This document shows positions 7,665 to 16,558 of a stretch of DNA of 64,000 nucleotides, one piece after another; position 1 is the first letter of the stretch, and every line of letters starts with the position of its first letter. The notes under the pieces were generated by a model. It was not told where the DNA came from. It did not search any database and was given only the letters and a program-made list of their open reading frames with translations. Both the position numbers and the translations under genes were made by a program. The DNA comes from Hankyongella sp964404985 (GTDB lineage Bacteria; Pseudomonadota; Alphaproteobacteria; Sphingomonadales; Sphingomonadaceae): contig CAYOMD010000007.1 in assembly GCA_964404985.1 (NCBI GenBank), positions 20,724 through 84,723 on the forward strand, given 5' to 3'.

Positions 7665-8597
7665 TTACCGCTCTCCGGCGGGCTTGTCATCCGGCCGCAC
7701 CGCAGCCAACAGTTCCGCGATGCCACCGACTGATCCGGCCAGGGACGACAATTCAAGCGGCATGAAAATTGTCTTGCTGTTGTCCGACCGAGCGAAGGCA
7801 CTCATGGCCTCAACATATTTCTGTGCGACGAAATAATTGATCGCCTGCGGGTTGCCGGCGGCAATCGCCTCACTGACCATGGTGGTGGCGCGGGCCTCGG
7901 CCTCGGCTTCCCGCTCGCGTGCCTCAGAGTCGCGGAATGCCGCCTCGCGCCGCCCTTCGGCCTCAAGAATCTGCGCCTGCTTCTGGCCCTCGGCGCGCAG
8001 GATCTCCGCGTGGCGCGCCCCTTCCGCCTCCAAAATGGTTGCGCGCTTCTCCCGCTCCGCCTTCATCTGTCGCGCCATGGCATTGGAGATGTCGGCAGGC
8101 GGGCGGATGTCCTTCACCTCGACACGGGTGACCTTCAAACCCCAGGGGTGGGTCGCCTGGTCAATGATGGTCAACAACCGCGCATTGATTGAATCGCGTT
8201 GCGACAGGGTCTCGTCGAGGTCCATCGACCCCATCACCGTGCGCAGGTTGGTGGTGGTCAGGTTGAGGATCGCGAGCACCAGGTCAGAGACCTGATAGGC
8301 GGCAGAAGCGGCATCGAGCACCTGATAGAACACCACGCCGTCAACGCCGACCATGGCGTTGTCCCGCGTGATAATCTCCTGGCCCGGAATATCGAGCACC
8401 TGCTCCATCATGTTGATTCGTCTGCCGATACGGTCAACGAATGGCACAATGAGGTGGAAGCCGGGTCGCAGGGTCTTGGTGTAGCGGCCGAAGCGTTCGA
8501 CAGTATACTCAAAGCCCTGGCGCACGGTCACGATCCCGGCGGCAACGGTAATGAACGCCAGAATCGCCAGGATGATCGCAACTATGATACCAGTCAT
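7665..8597 (-). CDS. SPFH/stomatin-like protein (QmcA type)
   Basis: A 310-residue membrane-anchored protein: one N-terminal helix (about 3-23), the SPFH domain (about 25-180; RFGRYTKTLRPGFHLIVPFVD, DNAMVGVDGVVFYQV), and a long Ala/Glu-rich coiled coil (about 180-250). It oligomerises in membranes and is thought to organise microdomains and support membrane proteases. It is the first gene of a two-gene unit with NfeD. It is divergent from the YjbR gene at 8677. Confidence 0.94.
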   Translation of the reverse strand: MTGIIVAIILAILAFITVAAGIVTVRQGFEYTVERFGRYTKTLRPGFHLIVPFVDRIGRRINMMEQVLDIPGQEIITRDNAMVGVDGVVFYQVLDAASAAYQVSDLVLAILNLTTTNLRTVMGSMDLDETLSQRDSINARLLTIIDQATHPWGLKVTRVEVKDIRPPADISNAMARQMKAEREKRATILEAEGARHAEILRAEGQKQAQILEAEGRREAAFRDSEAREREAEAEARATTMVSEAIAAGNPQAINYFVAQKYVEAMSAFARSDNSKTIFMPLELSSLAGSVGGIAELLAAVRPDDKPAGER

Positions 8598-8676
8598 GTC
8601 TTTGCCCCCTTTTATTGGTACAAACTGTGCGCAAACATCGGAGCCTCTGGCAAGCCCACATCAAAGGGGGGTGTTG

Positions 8677-9036
8677 ATGTCCCCTAATGACCTCAACGCC
8701 TATTGTGCTGCGCTGACGGCAACCACCCACGTGGTACAATGGGGTAATGCCGACGTCTGGAAGGTTGGCGGCAAAGTGTTCGTGATCGCCAGTGCTGGGG
8801 ATACACACTCCGGCATCACCTTCAAGGTCTCGCCTATGAGCTATGAAGTGCTGCGGCAGATGCCGGGCCTGCGCCCTGCCCCCTACCTCGCATCGCGCGG
8901 CATGCTCTGGATCCAGCACTATGCCCAACCTGGCCTGAGCGATGAGGACCTGCAATTTTACCTCAACGAGTCCTACCGGCTGGTCGCGAAAGGTCTCTCA
9001 AAAAAGCGCAGGCGCGAGCTTGGCCTCGATTTCTAG
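8677..9036 (+). CDS. MmcQ/YjbR-family protein
   Basis: A 119-residue CyaY-like-fold protein of the MmcQ/YjbR (DUF419) family: the GNADVWKVGGKVFVIASAG core, ITFKVSP, and the C-terminal YRLVAKGLSKKRRRELGL. These may bind DNA; function is unsettled. The ATG at 8677 follows a strong AAAGGGGG about 6 bases upstream. The stop codon TAG (9034-9036) is part of a 38-base repeat that recurs at 52852. Confidence 0.9.
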   Translation: MSPNDLNAYCAALTATTHVVQWGNADVWKVGGKVFVIASAGDTHSGITFKVSPMSYEVLRQMPGLRPAPYLASRGMLWIQHYAQPGLSDEDLQFYLNESYRLVAKGLSKKRRRELGLDF

Positions 9037-9132
9037 AGCAACGGGCTTTAAATCCGCATCAGCCTGATGGTGCTCTGGATCCCGGATCAAGTCCGGGATG
9101 ACGATAGAAAACATGCATTTCAGCAGGCTGCT
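9033..9132. repeat. 38-bp exact repeat plus two further palindromic repeats
   Basis: Bases 9033-9070 are identical to 52852-52889. A CCCGGA-tcaag-TCCGGG hairpin follows (9081-9097), a common intergenic repeat type. Bases about 9119-9132 carry the CAGCAGGCTGCTA core also found as both arms of the inverted repeat at 17621/17833. The elements supply the stop codons of both flanking convergent genes. Confidence 0.85.
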
Positions 9133-9958
9133 AGCGCGTCAGCCAGGCCACCAGCTGACGCACCTTCTTCTGCTGCCATTGCGGCTCCGGCGCGGTGAGC
9201 CAGTAGCGGCGCGGGTCAGGCTGCGCCGGGCCAAGCGGTTCGGCGAGCAACCCACGTGCCAGCAGATCGGCGACCAGCGGCAGCGATACCAACGCAACGC
9301 CGTGCCCTGCCAGTGCTGCCTCAACGGCAGCCGCACTGAGATCGACATAGAGGCCTGCGTCTGACGGCTCCAGGCTGACACCCGCCTGCGCCAGCCACGA
9401 TGCCCAATGATGATCCGCATCGTGGATCAATGGCGCAGTGACGCCCGGCCTCGCCACGGCTGCCAGCGCATCGTCCAGCAGCCACAGCGCGGGCTGGCCC
9501 TCCTGTGGAGGGTCGCCATGCGTGATCGCCAGATCGATGTTCGCCTGCACAAAATCAACTTGTGCATTGCTGGCAAACAGCCGCACGCTCAACCCGGCAT
9601 TTAGCGCATGATATGCGGCCAGGCGCGGGGCCAGCCAGCGCGCAGCAAAACTTGGCGGCGCAAGGATCGTCACCACGGAGGACGCCTGCCCCGCCTGCAG
9701 CAGCGCCACCGACTGTTCGAAATGGGTGAAGCCTTGTCGGAGCGACGGCAGCGCCGCCTCGGCCTCCGCCGTCAACTCCAGGCCACGGGTGGTCCGCCGG
9801 AACAATACGACACCCAGCAGATCCTCAAGCGCCCGGATGTGCTGGCCGACGGCAGCCGGGGTCACCGCCAGTTCATCTGCCGCGCGGGTGAACGACAGGT
9901 GACGTGCCGCTGCATCGAACACGCGCAAACCATTGAGGGGAAGGTGCGTCCGCTTCAT
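9131..9958 (-). CDS. LysR-family regulator (GcvA-like)
   Basis: A 275-residue LysR transcriptional regulator: N-terminal helix-turn-helix (about 8-65; LSFTRAADELAVTPAAVGQH) and substrate-binding domain (about 92-275). The opening LPLNGLRVFDAAARHLSFT is typical of the GcvA subgroup. No target is evident: its neighbours are a convergent YjbR gene and the broken chemoreceptor. Its stop TAG lies in a CAGCAGGCTGCTA repeat. Confidence 0.9.
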   Translation of the reverse strand: MKRTHLPLNGLRVFDAAARHLSFTRAADELAVTPAAVGQHIRALEDLLGVVLFRRTTRGLELTAEAEAALPSLRQGFTHFEQSVALLQAGQASSVVTILAPPSFAARWLAPRLAAYHALNAGLSVRLFASNAQVDFVQANIDLAITHGDPPQEGQPALWLLDDALAAVARPGVTAPLIHDADHHWASWLAQAGVSLEPSDAGLYVDLSAAAVEAALAGHGVALVSLPLVADLLARGLLAEPLGPAQPDPRRYWLTAPEPQWQQKKVRQLVAWLTR

Positions 9959-10016
9959 GCGCGAGAGGGTTAGGCGGGCAGGCGGGCCGACGCAAGCCCG
10001 CCGTAACTGAGCTTGA

Positions 10017-11786
10017 TCAGGCGGCGCGGAGATCCTGCAGCTTGGCAGTCAGTTCGCTTGCCATGCTCGTGGACTGCGCATCCAGCATCGTTGTAGAGGT
10101 CACCACCGCACCAGCCTGCTGGTTTGCAGCCTCGGCGAGTGCCTTGATATTCTCGACCTCGTCGCTCAATCCTCCGACAGTCTCAACGACGACCCGCGTA
10201 GACCGGCTGATCTCAGCGGTGCTCGCTGCCTGTTCACGCACAGCCGCAGAGATTTCCGAGGAAATTTCATTCACCGTTTCCACCTGCTGCGCCACCGCAT
10301 CCATGGTGGCGACGCTGCGCTCGGTGTGCGTCTGGATTTCGCCGATCAGCACGCTGATATCCTGCGTGGCCTTGGCAGTTTGCGTAGCCAGACCTTTGAC
10401 TTCGCTGGCAACCACGGCAAAGCCGCGCCCGGCATCTCCGGCGCGCGCAGCTTCGATGGTCGCATTGAGCGCCAGCAAATTGGTCTGCTCTGCAATATCC
10501 TGGATCAGTTCGACCACCGCCCCGATACGCTTCGAGGCTTCCGCCAGGCTGGCGATTGTTTTGGTCGACTCAGAGGTTTGTCTGGCCGCCTTTTCGATCT
10601 CGCTGGCGGCAACGCCGATCTTGCGTTCGATTTCCCGAACCGATGCCGACATTTCTTCGGTAGCCGCCGCAATAGCCTCAATATTTTCGCACGCGATGTC
10701 GCTCTTCCCGGATGCAACCGCACAACTGGCAAGCGTGGCTGAAGCACCCTGACGCATCGTCTCGGAGGCCTGACCAAGATCCTGCAGTGCTTGGGTCACG
10801 CGGTCCATTGATGTGGCAACCTGGGTTTCCATGGTGCCGGCAAGAGACATCACGAACATCCTGCGCTGCTCTTCGGAAGCGACTTGTTCTTCGCCCCTGC
10901 GCACAGCCTCCGCACTCTGCTGCGCCAGTTGCTCGGCAATGCGGGTCTTCTCCAGTTCCTGTAATTCCAGGGCCGCTTGTGTCGCCTCTGCCTCCAGGCG
11001 GCGGCGCTCAATAAGAGCACCGCGCAGCGCCTCGAGCGCCCGGGTGATCTCACCGACTTCGTCCGCGCGACCCTGGTTCGGGATATCTGCGTCAAGGCGG
11101 TCATCCGCGAGCGCGCGTGTCGAGTTGGCGATCCCGGTCAGGGGCTGCAGCGTACGCCGCAAATACCACGCCAGTCCCAACGCTCAGAACAACCCGACAC
11201 AGAAGGCGACGAGCCAAAGCCTGCTCTGGATGCCTTCAACAATCTGGAGAAACTCAGACTTCTTCAGGCCGACATAAAGGATACCGATAACTTTTCCATT
11301 CGCATCCAGAATAGGATCATAGGCGGTGAAGAACGGGGTACCGAGGATATCTGCTGACCCGCGATACGGCTTGCCCTGACCGAAAATTGCGTCATATGCT
11401 GGGTTTTTGGCCAACGGCGTGCCGACGGCGCGACTGCCATCAGGTTTCTTGACGTTTGTCGACACGCGCATGTCGCCCTGGAAGATGGTCGCCGTCCCGC
11501 CAACCAGCTCCTTCACGCGGTCGACGACTTCGAAATTGTCATTGACCACATAGTTGTCACCGACAGTCATTTTGCCGTCTTTGATCGAGAAACCGTCCCC
11601 TTTTGTTTTGAGGACTTCCCAGGCAACGCGCATGCTGGAGTCCTGCCGCTGTTGTGCAAGTTGCTCGAGCTGATCTCGCATCATCCCGCTCGAGATGATA
11701 ACGATTAATATGAGCGCAGCAATGATGGTGAAAAGCGCGCCAGCGACGATTCGTGCTGACAAGGTCTTGTTAAATCGGGCAAACAT
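10017..11786 (-). pseudogene. Methyl-accepting chemotaxis protein split by an in-frame TGA
   Basis: Two stretches in one frame together encode a normal chemoreceptor. Codons from 11786 give TM1 (about 10-32), a single Cache sensor domain (FFTAYDPILDANGKVIGILYVG) and the start of TM2. A TGA at 11184-11186 then interrupts TM2 right after CVGLF. Reading resumes at once with ALGLAWYLRRTLQPL, HAMP, and the signalling domain with the tip EQTNLLALNATIEAARAG. No frameshift is present, so one base change (for example TGG to TGA) or a sequencing error explains it. The C-terminal half could start at TTG 11180, but would lack a complete TM2. Unless read through, the receptor is dead. Confidence 0.85.
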
Positions 11787-11815
11787 TTGGGGGGAGCCTT
11801 TCGTTAGCCGCTTCG

Positions 11816-12736
11816 ATGCATAGCAGTTTGCTTGGTGGAGATGTTGATTTGCTTAATATAACGACACCGATACAAATATTGCCTCGCGGGCTACTGGTCT
11901 TGGGGTTGCTGGCTCTGGCTGCCCCCGCGCAGGCACAAGTCCTATCGCCCGGCGAAATTGTGGCGCAGTCCTCTGCTGATGCCTGGACCGATATTCCCGA
12001 TACAGACCTGCAGACGCTCACGCTGGCAAATGGCCGCACGGTCACGATCCAGTTGGTGCGCGGCTTTGCGCCGGTTCACGTCCGCAATATTGAGTTGCTG
12101 GTGGCTGCCGGCTGGTTCGACGGCGTCAGCATCAACCGGGTGCAGGAGAATTATGTTGTCCAGTGGGGGGACGGGAGCGAGAGCAAGCCGTTGCCCACCG
12201 GCCTCGGCGTCGCACCCACCTCGGATTACGAGAGACCGCTCGCGGGGCTTGGCTTTCGCCCGCTTGGCACCCCTGATGCATACGCGGCGCAGACGGGCCA
12301 CGCTGGCGGCTGGCCGGTCGCGACCGATGGCACCCGCGCCTGGCTGCCGCACTGTTTTGGCATGGTCGGCGTCGGGCGGGGCCTGGCACCAGACACCGGC
12401 ACAGGGGCTGAGCTTTATGTCGTCAACGGCCATGCGCCGCGCCATCTGGACCGCAACATCGCGCTGGCCGGCCGGGTCATCGACGGCATTGAGGCCCTGA
12501 CCACTCTGCCGCGGGGAACCGGGCCGCTTGGCTTCTACGAACAGCCCGAGCAGCGGGTTGGCATCAGTACGGTACGCACCGGCTCGCCCAGGCGCTGGCA
12601 GATGCTCAAGACCGACAGCCAAACCTTTGCAGCCTTCGCGGATGCACGCGCCAACCGGCGGGACAGCTTTTTCATCCGCCCCGCCGGCGGCGCGGACATC
12701 TGCAACGTGCCTGTGCCCGTCCGCACAAAGCCATGA
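11816..12736 (+). CDS. Exported cyclophilin-type peptidyl-prolyl isomerase
   Basis: A 306-residue secreted protein: signal peptide ending APAQAQ (about residue 41) and a cyclophilin-like domain of the divergent bacterial type (ANGRTVTIQLVRGFAPVHVRN, FDGVSINRVQENYVVQWGD, FGMVGVGRG). It would assist protein folding in the periplasm. The start is uncertain: ATG 11816 is only 30 bases from the divergent chemoreceptor start, whereas TTG 11849 has a GGTGGAG site and gives a more typical signal peptide. It overlaps the next gene by 4 bases. Confidence 0.85.
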   Translation: MHSSLLGGDVDLLNITTPIQILPRGLLVLGLLALAAPAQAQVLSPGEIVAQSSADAWTDIPDTDLQTLTLANGRTVTIQLVRGFAPVHVRNIELLVAAGWFDGVSINRVQENYVVQWGDGSESKPLPTGLGVAPTSDYERPLAGLGFRPLGTPDAYAAQTGHAGGWPVATDGTRAWLPHCFGMVGVGRGLAPDTGTGAELYVVNGHAPRHLDRNIALAGRVIDGIEALTTLPRGTGPLGFYEQPEQRVGISTVRTGSPRRWQMLKTDSQTFAAFADARANRRDSFFIRPAGGADICNVPVPVRTKP

Positions 12737-13176
12737 CCCCGCGCGACGCCAATCTGCTTGGCTTTGCCGGCTTGCTGCCGTCGCTTGCGGCCCTCCTGGT
12801 GCTGTTGTTCGGGCCGGAGGATTGGCGCGCGCTGAGTTTTCACCTGGGGCTGCTCTATGGGGCTCTGATCCTTGTGTTTGTCTCCGGCACCTGGTGGGGC
12901 CTGGCGAGCCAGAGCGATGATGCGCGCCTGCGCACGCAACTGTTGGTGCAGTCTGTGGTGCCGACCTTTGTAGCGCTTGCCTGCCTGTTCAGCTTCTCCG
13001 GCATTTCCGCGCTCATCATCGGGCTGACCTTCCCGCTTGGTCTGCGGGTCGATCACAGACTGGCCCTTGCAGGCCTGGCGCCTGACTGGTGGCTGCGTCT
13101 GCGCCTGCCGCTGGCGCTCGGCATGGGGGCACTCAACGCACTGATCGGCCTCGTCGCCTGGAATGCCGGGTTGTGA
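12733..13176 (+). CDS. DUF3429 integral membrane protein
   Basis: A 147-residue protein with about five hydrophobic helices, matching the DUF3429 (TMEM69-like) family: short N-terminus, GALILVFVSGTWWGLA in the second helix, and a C-terminal LGMGALNALIGLVAW. Function unknown. It is translationally coupled to the cyclophilin gene by an ATGA overlap. Its stop region runs directly into a repeat element. Confidence 0.8.
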   Translation: MTPRDANLLGFAGLLPSLAALLVLLFGPEDWRALSFHLGLLYGALILVFVSGTWWGLASQSDDARLRTQLLVQSVVPTFVALACLFSFSGISALIIGLTFPLGLRVDHRLALAGLAPDWWLRLRLPLALGMGALNALIGLVAWNAGL

Positions 13177-13272
13177 GCGATTTCCAAGCAGGTGGAATCA
13201 CCGGCTGGTTAAGAAGTCGCGGCAAATCAAAGAGGGAGATCGGGGACCTGATTCAATCAGATCGAAAGCTGC
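13173..13272. repeat. Palindromic repeat, GAGCGATTTCCAA family, copy 1
   Basis: Begins with GAGCGATTTCCAAGCAG, includes TGGTTAAGAAGTCGCGGCAA, and ends with a CTGATTCAATCAG dyad. The same ordered blocks recur with substitutions at 15250-15360. It fills the gap between the convergent DUF3429 and YebC genes. Confidence 0.8.
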
Positions 13273-14016
13273 TCAACCCAACTTTTCCAGGATTTCGTCC
13301 GGTATTTCAAAGTTTCCGGTGACGGTCTGCACATCATCATGGTCTTCCAGACCGTCGATCAGCTTCATGAGTTGCGGCGCGTCTGCTTCCGACACCGTGA
13401 CACTGATATTCGGCTTCCAGGCGAGCTTGGCGCTTTCAGGCTCGCCCAGCTTGGCCTCCAGGGCTTTGGCAACCTCGTGCAGGGCCTCGATGCTGGTATA
13501 GATTTCGTGGACCTCGTCGCCGAGCGCCACATCATCTGCGCCCGCGTCCAGCGCCGCCTCGAATACGGCATCCGGCGCGCCGGCCTTGGCATTATAGACG
13601 ATGAGGCCGACCCGGTCGAACTGGTGGGCAACAGAGCCGCTGGTCCCCATGTTGCCGCCGTATTTCGAGAACAGCGACCGCACGTCGGATGCTGTGCGGT
13701 TGCGGTTGTCGGTCAGCGCATCGACGATGACCGCGACACCACCAGGGCCAAAGCCCTCGTAGCGCATTTCCTCGTAATTCTCGGTATCCGGCCCGGTCGC
13801 TTTCTTCATCGCCCGCTCGATATTGTCCTTGGGCATCTGGGCGGCGCGGGCGGCAGAGATGGCGGCGCGCAGGCGCGGGTTGTGCGCGGCGTCCGGCAGC
13901 CCGGTCTTGGCGGCGACGGTGATTTCGCGCGCCAGCTTCGTGAACATGCGTGCGCGCTTGGCGTCCTGCGCGCCCTTGCGGTGCATGATGTTCTTGAACT
14001 GGGAATGCCCGGCCAT
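13273..14016 (-). CDS. yebC: YebC/PmpR-family protein
   Basis: A 247-residue YebC-family protein: start MAGHSQFKNIMHRKGAQD, RARMFTKLAREI, the NIERAMKKA motif, and the C-terminal FEIPDEILEKL. Members act as transcriptional regulators and have been linked to translation of proline-rich stretches. The ATG at 14016 gives the normal family start; 12 upstream codons in frame are not conserved. Confidence 0.95.
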   Translation of the reverse strand: MAGHSQFKNIMHRKGAQDAKRARMFTKLAREITVAAKTGLPDAAHNPRLRAAISAARAAQMPKDNIERAMKKATGPDTENYEEMRYEGFGPGGVAVIVDALTDNRNRTASDVRSLFSKYGGNMGTSGSVAHQFDRVGLIVYNAKAGAPDAVFEAALDAGADDVALGDEVHEIYTSIEALHEVAKALEAKLGEPESAKLAWKPNISVTVSEADAPQLMKLIDGLEDHDDVQTVTGNFEIPDEILEKLG

Positions 14017-14109
14017 GGTGTCCTCATGAATAAGTCTGGGGTGCCCGGCCATAGCAAGACACCGCGCGCGCCGTCAAACGCCCGCTTGGATCAACGAGGC
14101 GATCCAGAA

Positions 14110-14430
14110 CTAGCCGAGACGGACTGCCGTGCCGGTCGCCGTGACCATCAACATGGAGCCGTTCTGGCCCACGGTCTCATAGTCGAGGTCAACGGCAATG
14201 ACGGCATCGGCACCGAGTGTGCGAGCCTCATCCGCCATCTCCCGCAGCGCGGTCTCGCGCGCCTCGCGCAGGGTGGACTCGTATGAGCCGGAGCGCCCGC
14301 CGACAATGTCGCGGATCGAGGCGAACAGGTCCTTGAACAGATTGGCCCCAATGATCACCTCGCCGGTGACAATCCCGAGGTACTCCTTGACCGTACGGTG
14401 CTGCAGGCTGGATGTGGTCGAAATCAACAT
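14110..14430 (-). CDS. YbjQ/UPF0145 family protein
   Basis: A 106-residue YbjQ-type protein (heavy-metal-binding-domain family): HRTVKEYLGIVTGEVIIGAN, the YESTLREARETALREM helix, and LGADAVIAVDLDYETVG. It forms a small pentamer-like fold in solved relatives; function is unknown. ATG 14430 has an AAGGAGG site. It lies 14 bases downstream of the CoxM-type gene, so cotranscription is likely. Confidence 0.9.
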   Translation of the reverse strand: MLISTTSSLQHRTVKEYLGIVTGEVIIGANLFKDLFASIRDIVGGRSGSYESTLREARETALREMADEARTLGADAVIAVDLDYETVGQNGSMLMVTATGTAVRLG

Positions 14431-14444
14431 GGCGTCCTCCTTCT

Positions 14445-15239
14445 TCAGCCGGTGATCCTGGCAACAGCGCGCATGAGCATGACCTTGCACAGATGTGCAC
14501 GGTATTCCGCACTGGCATGGATGTCACTGTTCAGGTCGTCTGCCGGCAGCGTGAGCGCAGCCAGCGCGGGAGCACTGAAATTGGCGGTCAACGCCGCTTC
14601 AGCCTCTGACCAGCGGAACACGCCCGGCCCGGCCCCGGTGACGGTCACGCGAACCGTATCCCCCCAGGCGACGAACACGCCGACAATCGCATAGCCCGAG
14701 GCAATATTGCGGAACTTGGCGTAGGCCGCGCGTGCGCAAGGCTTGAAGCGCACGGCAGTCACCAGTTCGCCCGGCTCCAGTGCGGTCTCGAACAGGCCCA
14801 GAAAAAAGGCGTCCGCCGCGATCACACGACGATCGGTGATGATGTCCGCCGCCAGGGCCAGAAGTGCAGCCGGATAGTCGGCCGTCGGGTCGTTGTTGGC
14901 GATCGACCCGCCGATTGTGCCGCGCTCCCGCACCTGCGGATCGCCGATACCGCCGGCCAGATCAGCCAGGGACGGGACCAGTGCCTTCACGTCTGGGCTG
15001 GCCGCGACCTGCGCATGGGGTGTCATGGCACCAACCACCAGTTTGTCATCCTCGACCCGGATCCCGCGCAGGCCGGGGATGCGCACGAGATCAACCACGG
15101 TACTCGGGGCACGCAGCCGCTGCTTCATGGTGGGGATCAGCGTCATACCGCCGGCCAGAAAAACGGCCTCCGGGTCGTCACGGAGCATGGCGACTGCGGC
15201 GTCCACAGCTTCCGGGCGTTCGTAGGCGAAGGGTTGCAT
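14445..15239 (-). CDS. FAD-binding subunit of xanthine dehydrogenase/CO dehydrogenase family (CoxM-like)
   Basis: A 264-residue flavoprotein subunit: FAD-binding FLAGGMTLIPTMKQR (about 28-42), RGTIGGSIANNDPTADYPAA (about 108-127), and a C-terminal CO-dehydrogenase flavoprotein domain. In the family it passes electrons from the molybdenum subunit through FeS clusters. ATG 15239 has an AGGAGG site. The FeS subunit is encoded 246 bases upstream, but no molybdopterin subunit gene is present in this window. Confidence 0.9.
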   Translation of the reverse strand: MQPFAYERPEAVDAAVAMLRDDPEAVFLAGGMTLIPTMKQRLRAPSTVVDLVRIPGLRGIRVEDDKLVVGAMTPHAQVAASPDVKALVPSLADLAGGIGDPQVRERGTIGGSIANNDPTADYPAALLALAADIITDRRVIAADAFFLGLFETALEPGELVTAVRFKPCARAAYAKFRNIASGYAIVGVFVAWGDTVRVTVTGAGPGVFRWSEAEAALTANFSAPALAALTLPADDLNSDIHASAEYRAHLCKVMLMRAVARITG

Positions 15240-15249
15240 GGGCGCCTCC

Positions 15250-15360
15250 TGAGAGCGATTTCCAATCGAATGGCTCATTCGATGGTTAAGAAATCGCGGC
15301 AAACAATAGAGAAAGAGCAGCGATCTGATTCTTTAGAGCATGATGACTTTACGTCAGTTC
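15250..15360. repeat. Palindromic repeat, GAGCGATTTCCAA family, copy 2
   Basis: Shares ordered blocks with 13173-13272: GAGCGATTTCCAA, TGGTTAAGAAATCGCGGCAA and GCGATCTGATTC. It runs into TAGAGCATGATGACTTTA (from 15335), another repeat motif seen near 5288, 17601 and 22679. It sits between the CoxS and CoxM genes. Confidence 0.8.
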
Positions 15361-15485
15361 AAGACCCATACCGTTCCTGTCGAGCCTCGTCGAGACACGT
15401 CCATTTGATGCTGGCAGACGATGCTTGAGCCGTCCCTTGACCTGGCTCGCAGCGAGCGATTAATCAAAAAATCATCACGGATACT

Positions 15486-15953
15486 CTATGCGTCGGCCAT
15501 GGCGCGTGCGCCGGCCTCAATCGCCGTGACAATATTGAGATAGCCGGTGCAGCGGCAGAGATTGCCGTCCAGCTCCTCGCGGATAGCCTCGCGTGTGGGG
15601 ACACCGTGGCGCCGGGCGATCGCAATGCCGCTCAAAATCATGCCGGGCGTGCAAAAGCCGCACTGCAGGCCGTGATGCTCGCGGAACGCTGCCTGCATAG
15701 GATGCAGTTCCTCGCCGGTTGCCAGGCCCTCGATGGTGGTGATGGCTGTGCCGTCGGCCTGCACCGCCAGCATGGTGCAGGCCTTGACGCAGGCATCGCC
15801 CACCAGAACATGACAGGCCCCGCACTGGCTGGTGTCGCAGCCGATGTGAACCCCGGTCAGGCGCAGATGCTCCCGCAGGAATTCGGATAACAACAGGCTC
15901 GGCGCGACATCATGGTCTGTGCGCGTGCCGTTGATGGTCAAGGAGATGCGCAT
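15486..15953 (-). CDS. 2Fe-2S subunit of xanthine dehydrogenase/CO dehydrogenase family (CoxS-like)
   Basis: A 155-residue two-cluster iron-sulfur subunit. The plant-ferredoxin-type cluster motif GCDTSQCGACHVLV lies at about 38-51, and the second cluster uses CGFCTPGM (about 99-106) and NLCRCTGY (about 131-138). It links the molybdenum and flavin subunits. ATG 15953 has GGAG about 12 bases upstream; a TTG immediately before it would add one residue. The partner flavin subunit lies downstream at 15239, separated by a repeat where a large subunit gene might be expected. Confidence 0.92.
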   Translation of the reverse strand: MRISLTINGTRTDHDVAPSLLLSEFLREHLRLTGVHIGCDTSQCGACHVLVGDACVKACTMLAVQADGTAITTIEGLATGEELHPMQAAFREHHGLQCGFCTPGMILSGIAIARRHGVPTREAIREELDGNLCRCTGYLNIVTAIEAGARAMADA

Positions 15954-16295
15954 CAATGGATAGCTCCGTAATACGCAGTCCTTTTAAAGACAGCTACCAC
16001 ATTTGGAAAGGGCGACGGCAGGTCCGGTTCCACGAACGCTACGCAACAGAAACCGGACCGCGGGCGTCAGGCCTATTGGCCATCCAGCTGGACGCCCATT
16101 GTCGTCCGACAGAAGGCTGATCCATCCACGACTCATCAGGACCAGTCTTCAATGTGGTGTTCGCAAACATTGGGCCAGACCATAAGGCATTGAATTCTTT
16201 TGCGATAAAAATTCAACCCCCGCGTGCACCGTCTCGCTGTGGCACAAGCTGTTCCAAACTATGTGCCAGAAAGCATGCAATCCTTTGCAAATGGC
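15954..16295. other. Structured intergenic region between GapR and CoxS genes
   Basis: 342 bases with no supported gene. It contains two adjacent inverted repeats: GGTCCGGTT (16021-16029) with AACCGGACC (16051-16059), and GGGCGTC (16062-16068) with GACGCCC (16091-16097). Both would be in the leftward transcript after gapR or in the CoxS leader. No T-run follows either, so neither is a classic terminator. Confidence 0.5.
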
Positions 16296-16541
16296 CTATT
16301 CCGCCAGGCCCAGCGCGGATTTGTAGGTCTCCAGCAGAGCCTCCTGCTCGATACGCTGGTGCCGGTCCATGGCGCGCAGCTTGACAACCGAGCGCATGGT
16401 CTTGGCATCGAAGCCTTGCGACTTGGCCTCGGCATAGACCTCGCGGATATTCTCCGCGATGGTGGCCTTTTCCTCTTCCAGCGTTTCGATACGCTCGATG
16501 AACTGCCGGAGTTCGGCAGCGGATACGTTCATGTCTAACAT
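16296..16541 (-). CDS. gapR: GapR-family nucleoid protein (DUF2312)
   Basis: An 81-residue DUF2312 protein. The helical core FIERIETLEEEKATIAENIREVYAEAK and GFDAKTMRSVVKLR matches GapR, the Caulobacter protein that binds AT-rich, overtwisted DNA and supports topoisomerase action during replication. The first ATG (16541) has GAGG 5 bases upstream; a second ATG three codons in is possible. It lies 17 bases after prs in the same direction, so the two may be cotranscribed. Confidence 0.9.
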   Translation of the reverse strand: MLDMNVSAAELRQFIERIETLEEEKATIAENIREVYAEAKSQGFDAKTMRSVVKLRAMDRHQRIEQEALLETYKSALGLAE

Positions 16542-16558
16542 AGGACCTCGATGTAAAA

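Noticed and set aside
11184..11186. TGA as a selenocysteine codon in the chemoreceptor
   Set aside because: Chemoreceptors are not selenoproteins, the site is in a membrane helix, and no SECIS-like hairpin is evident.
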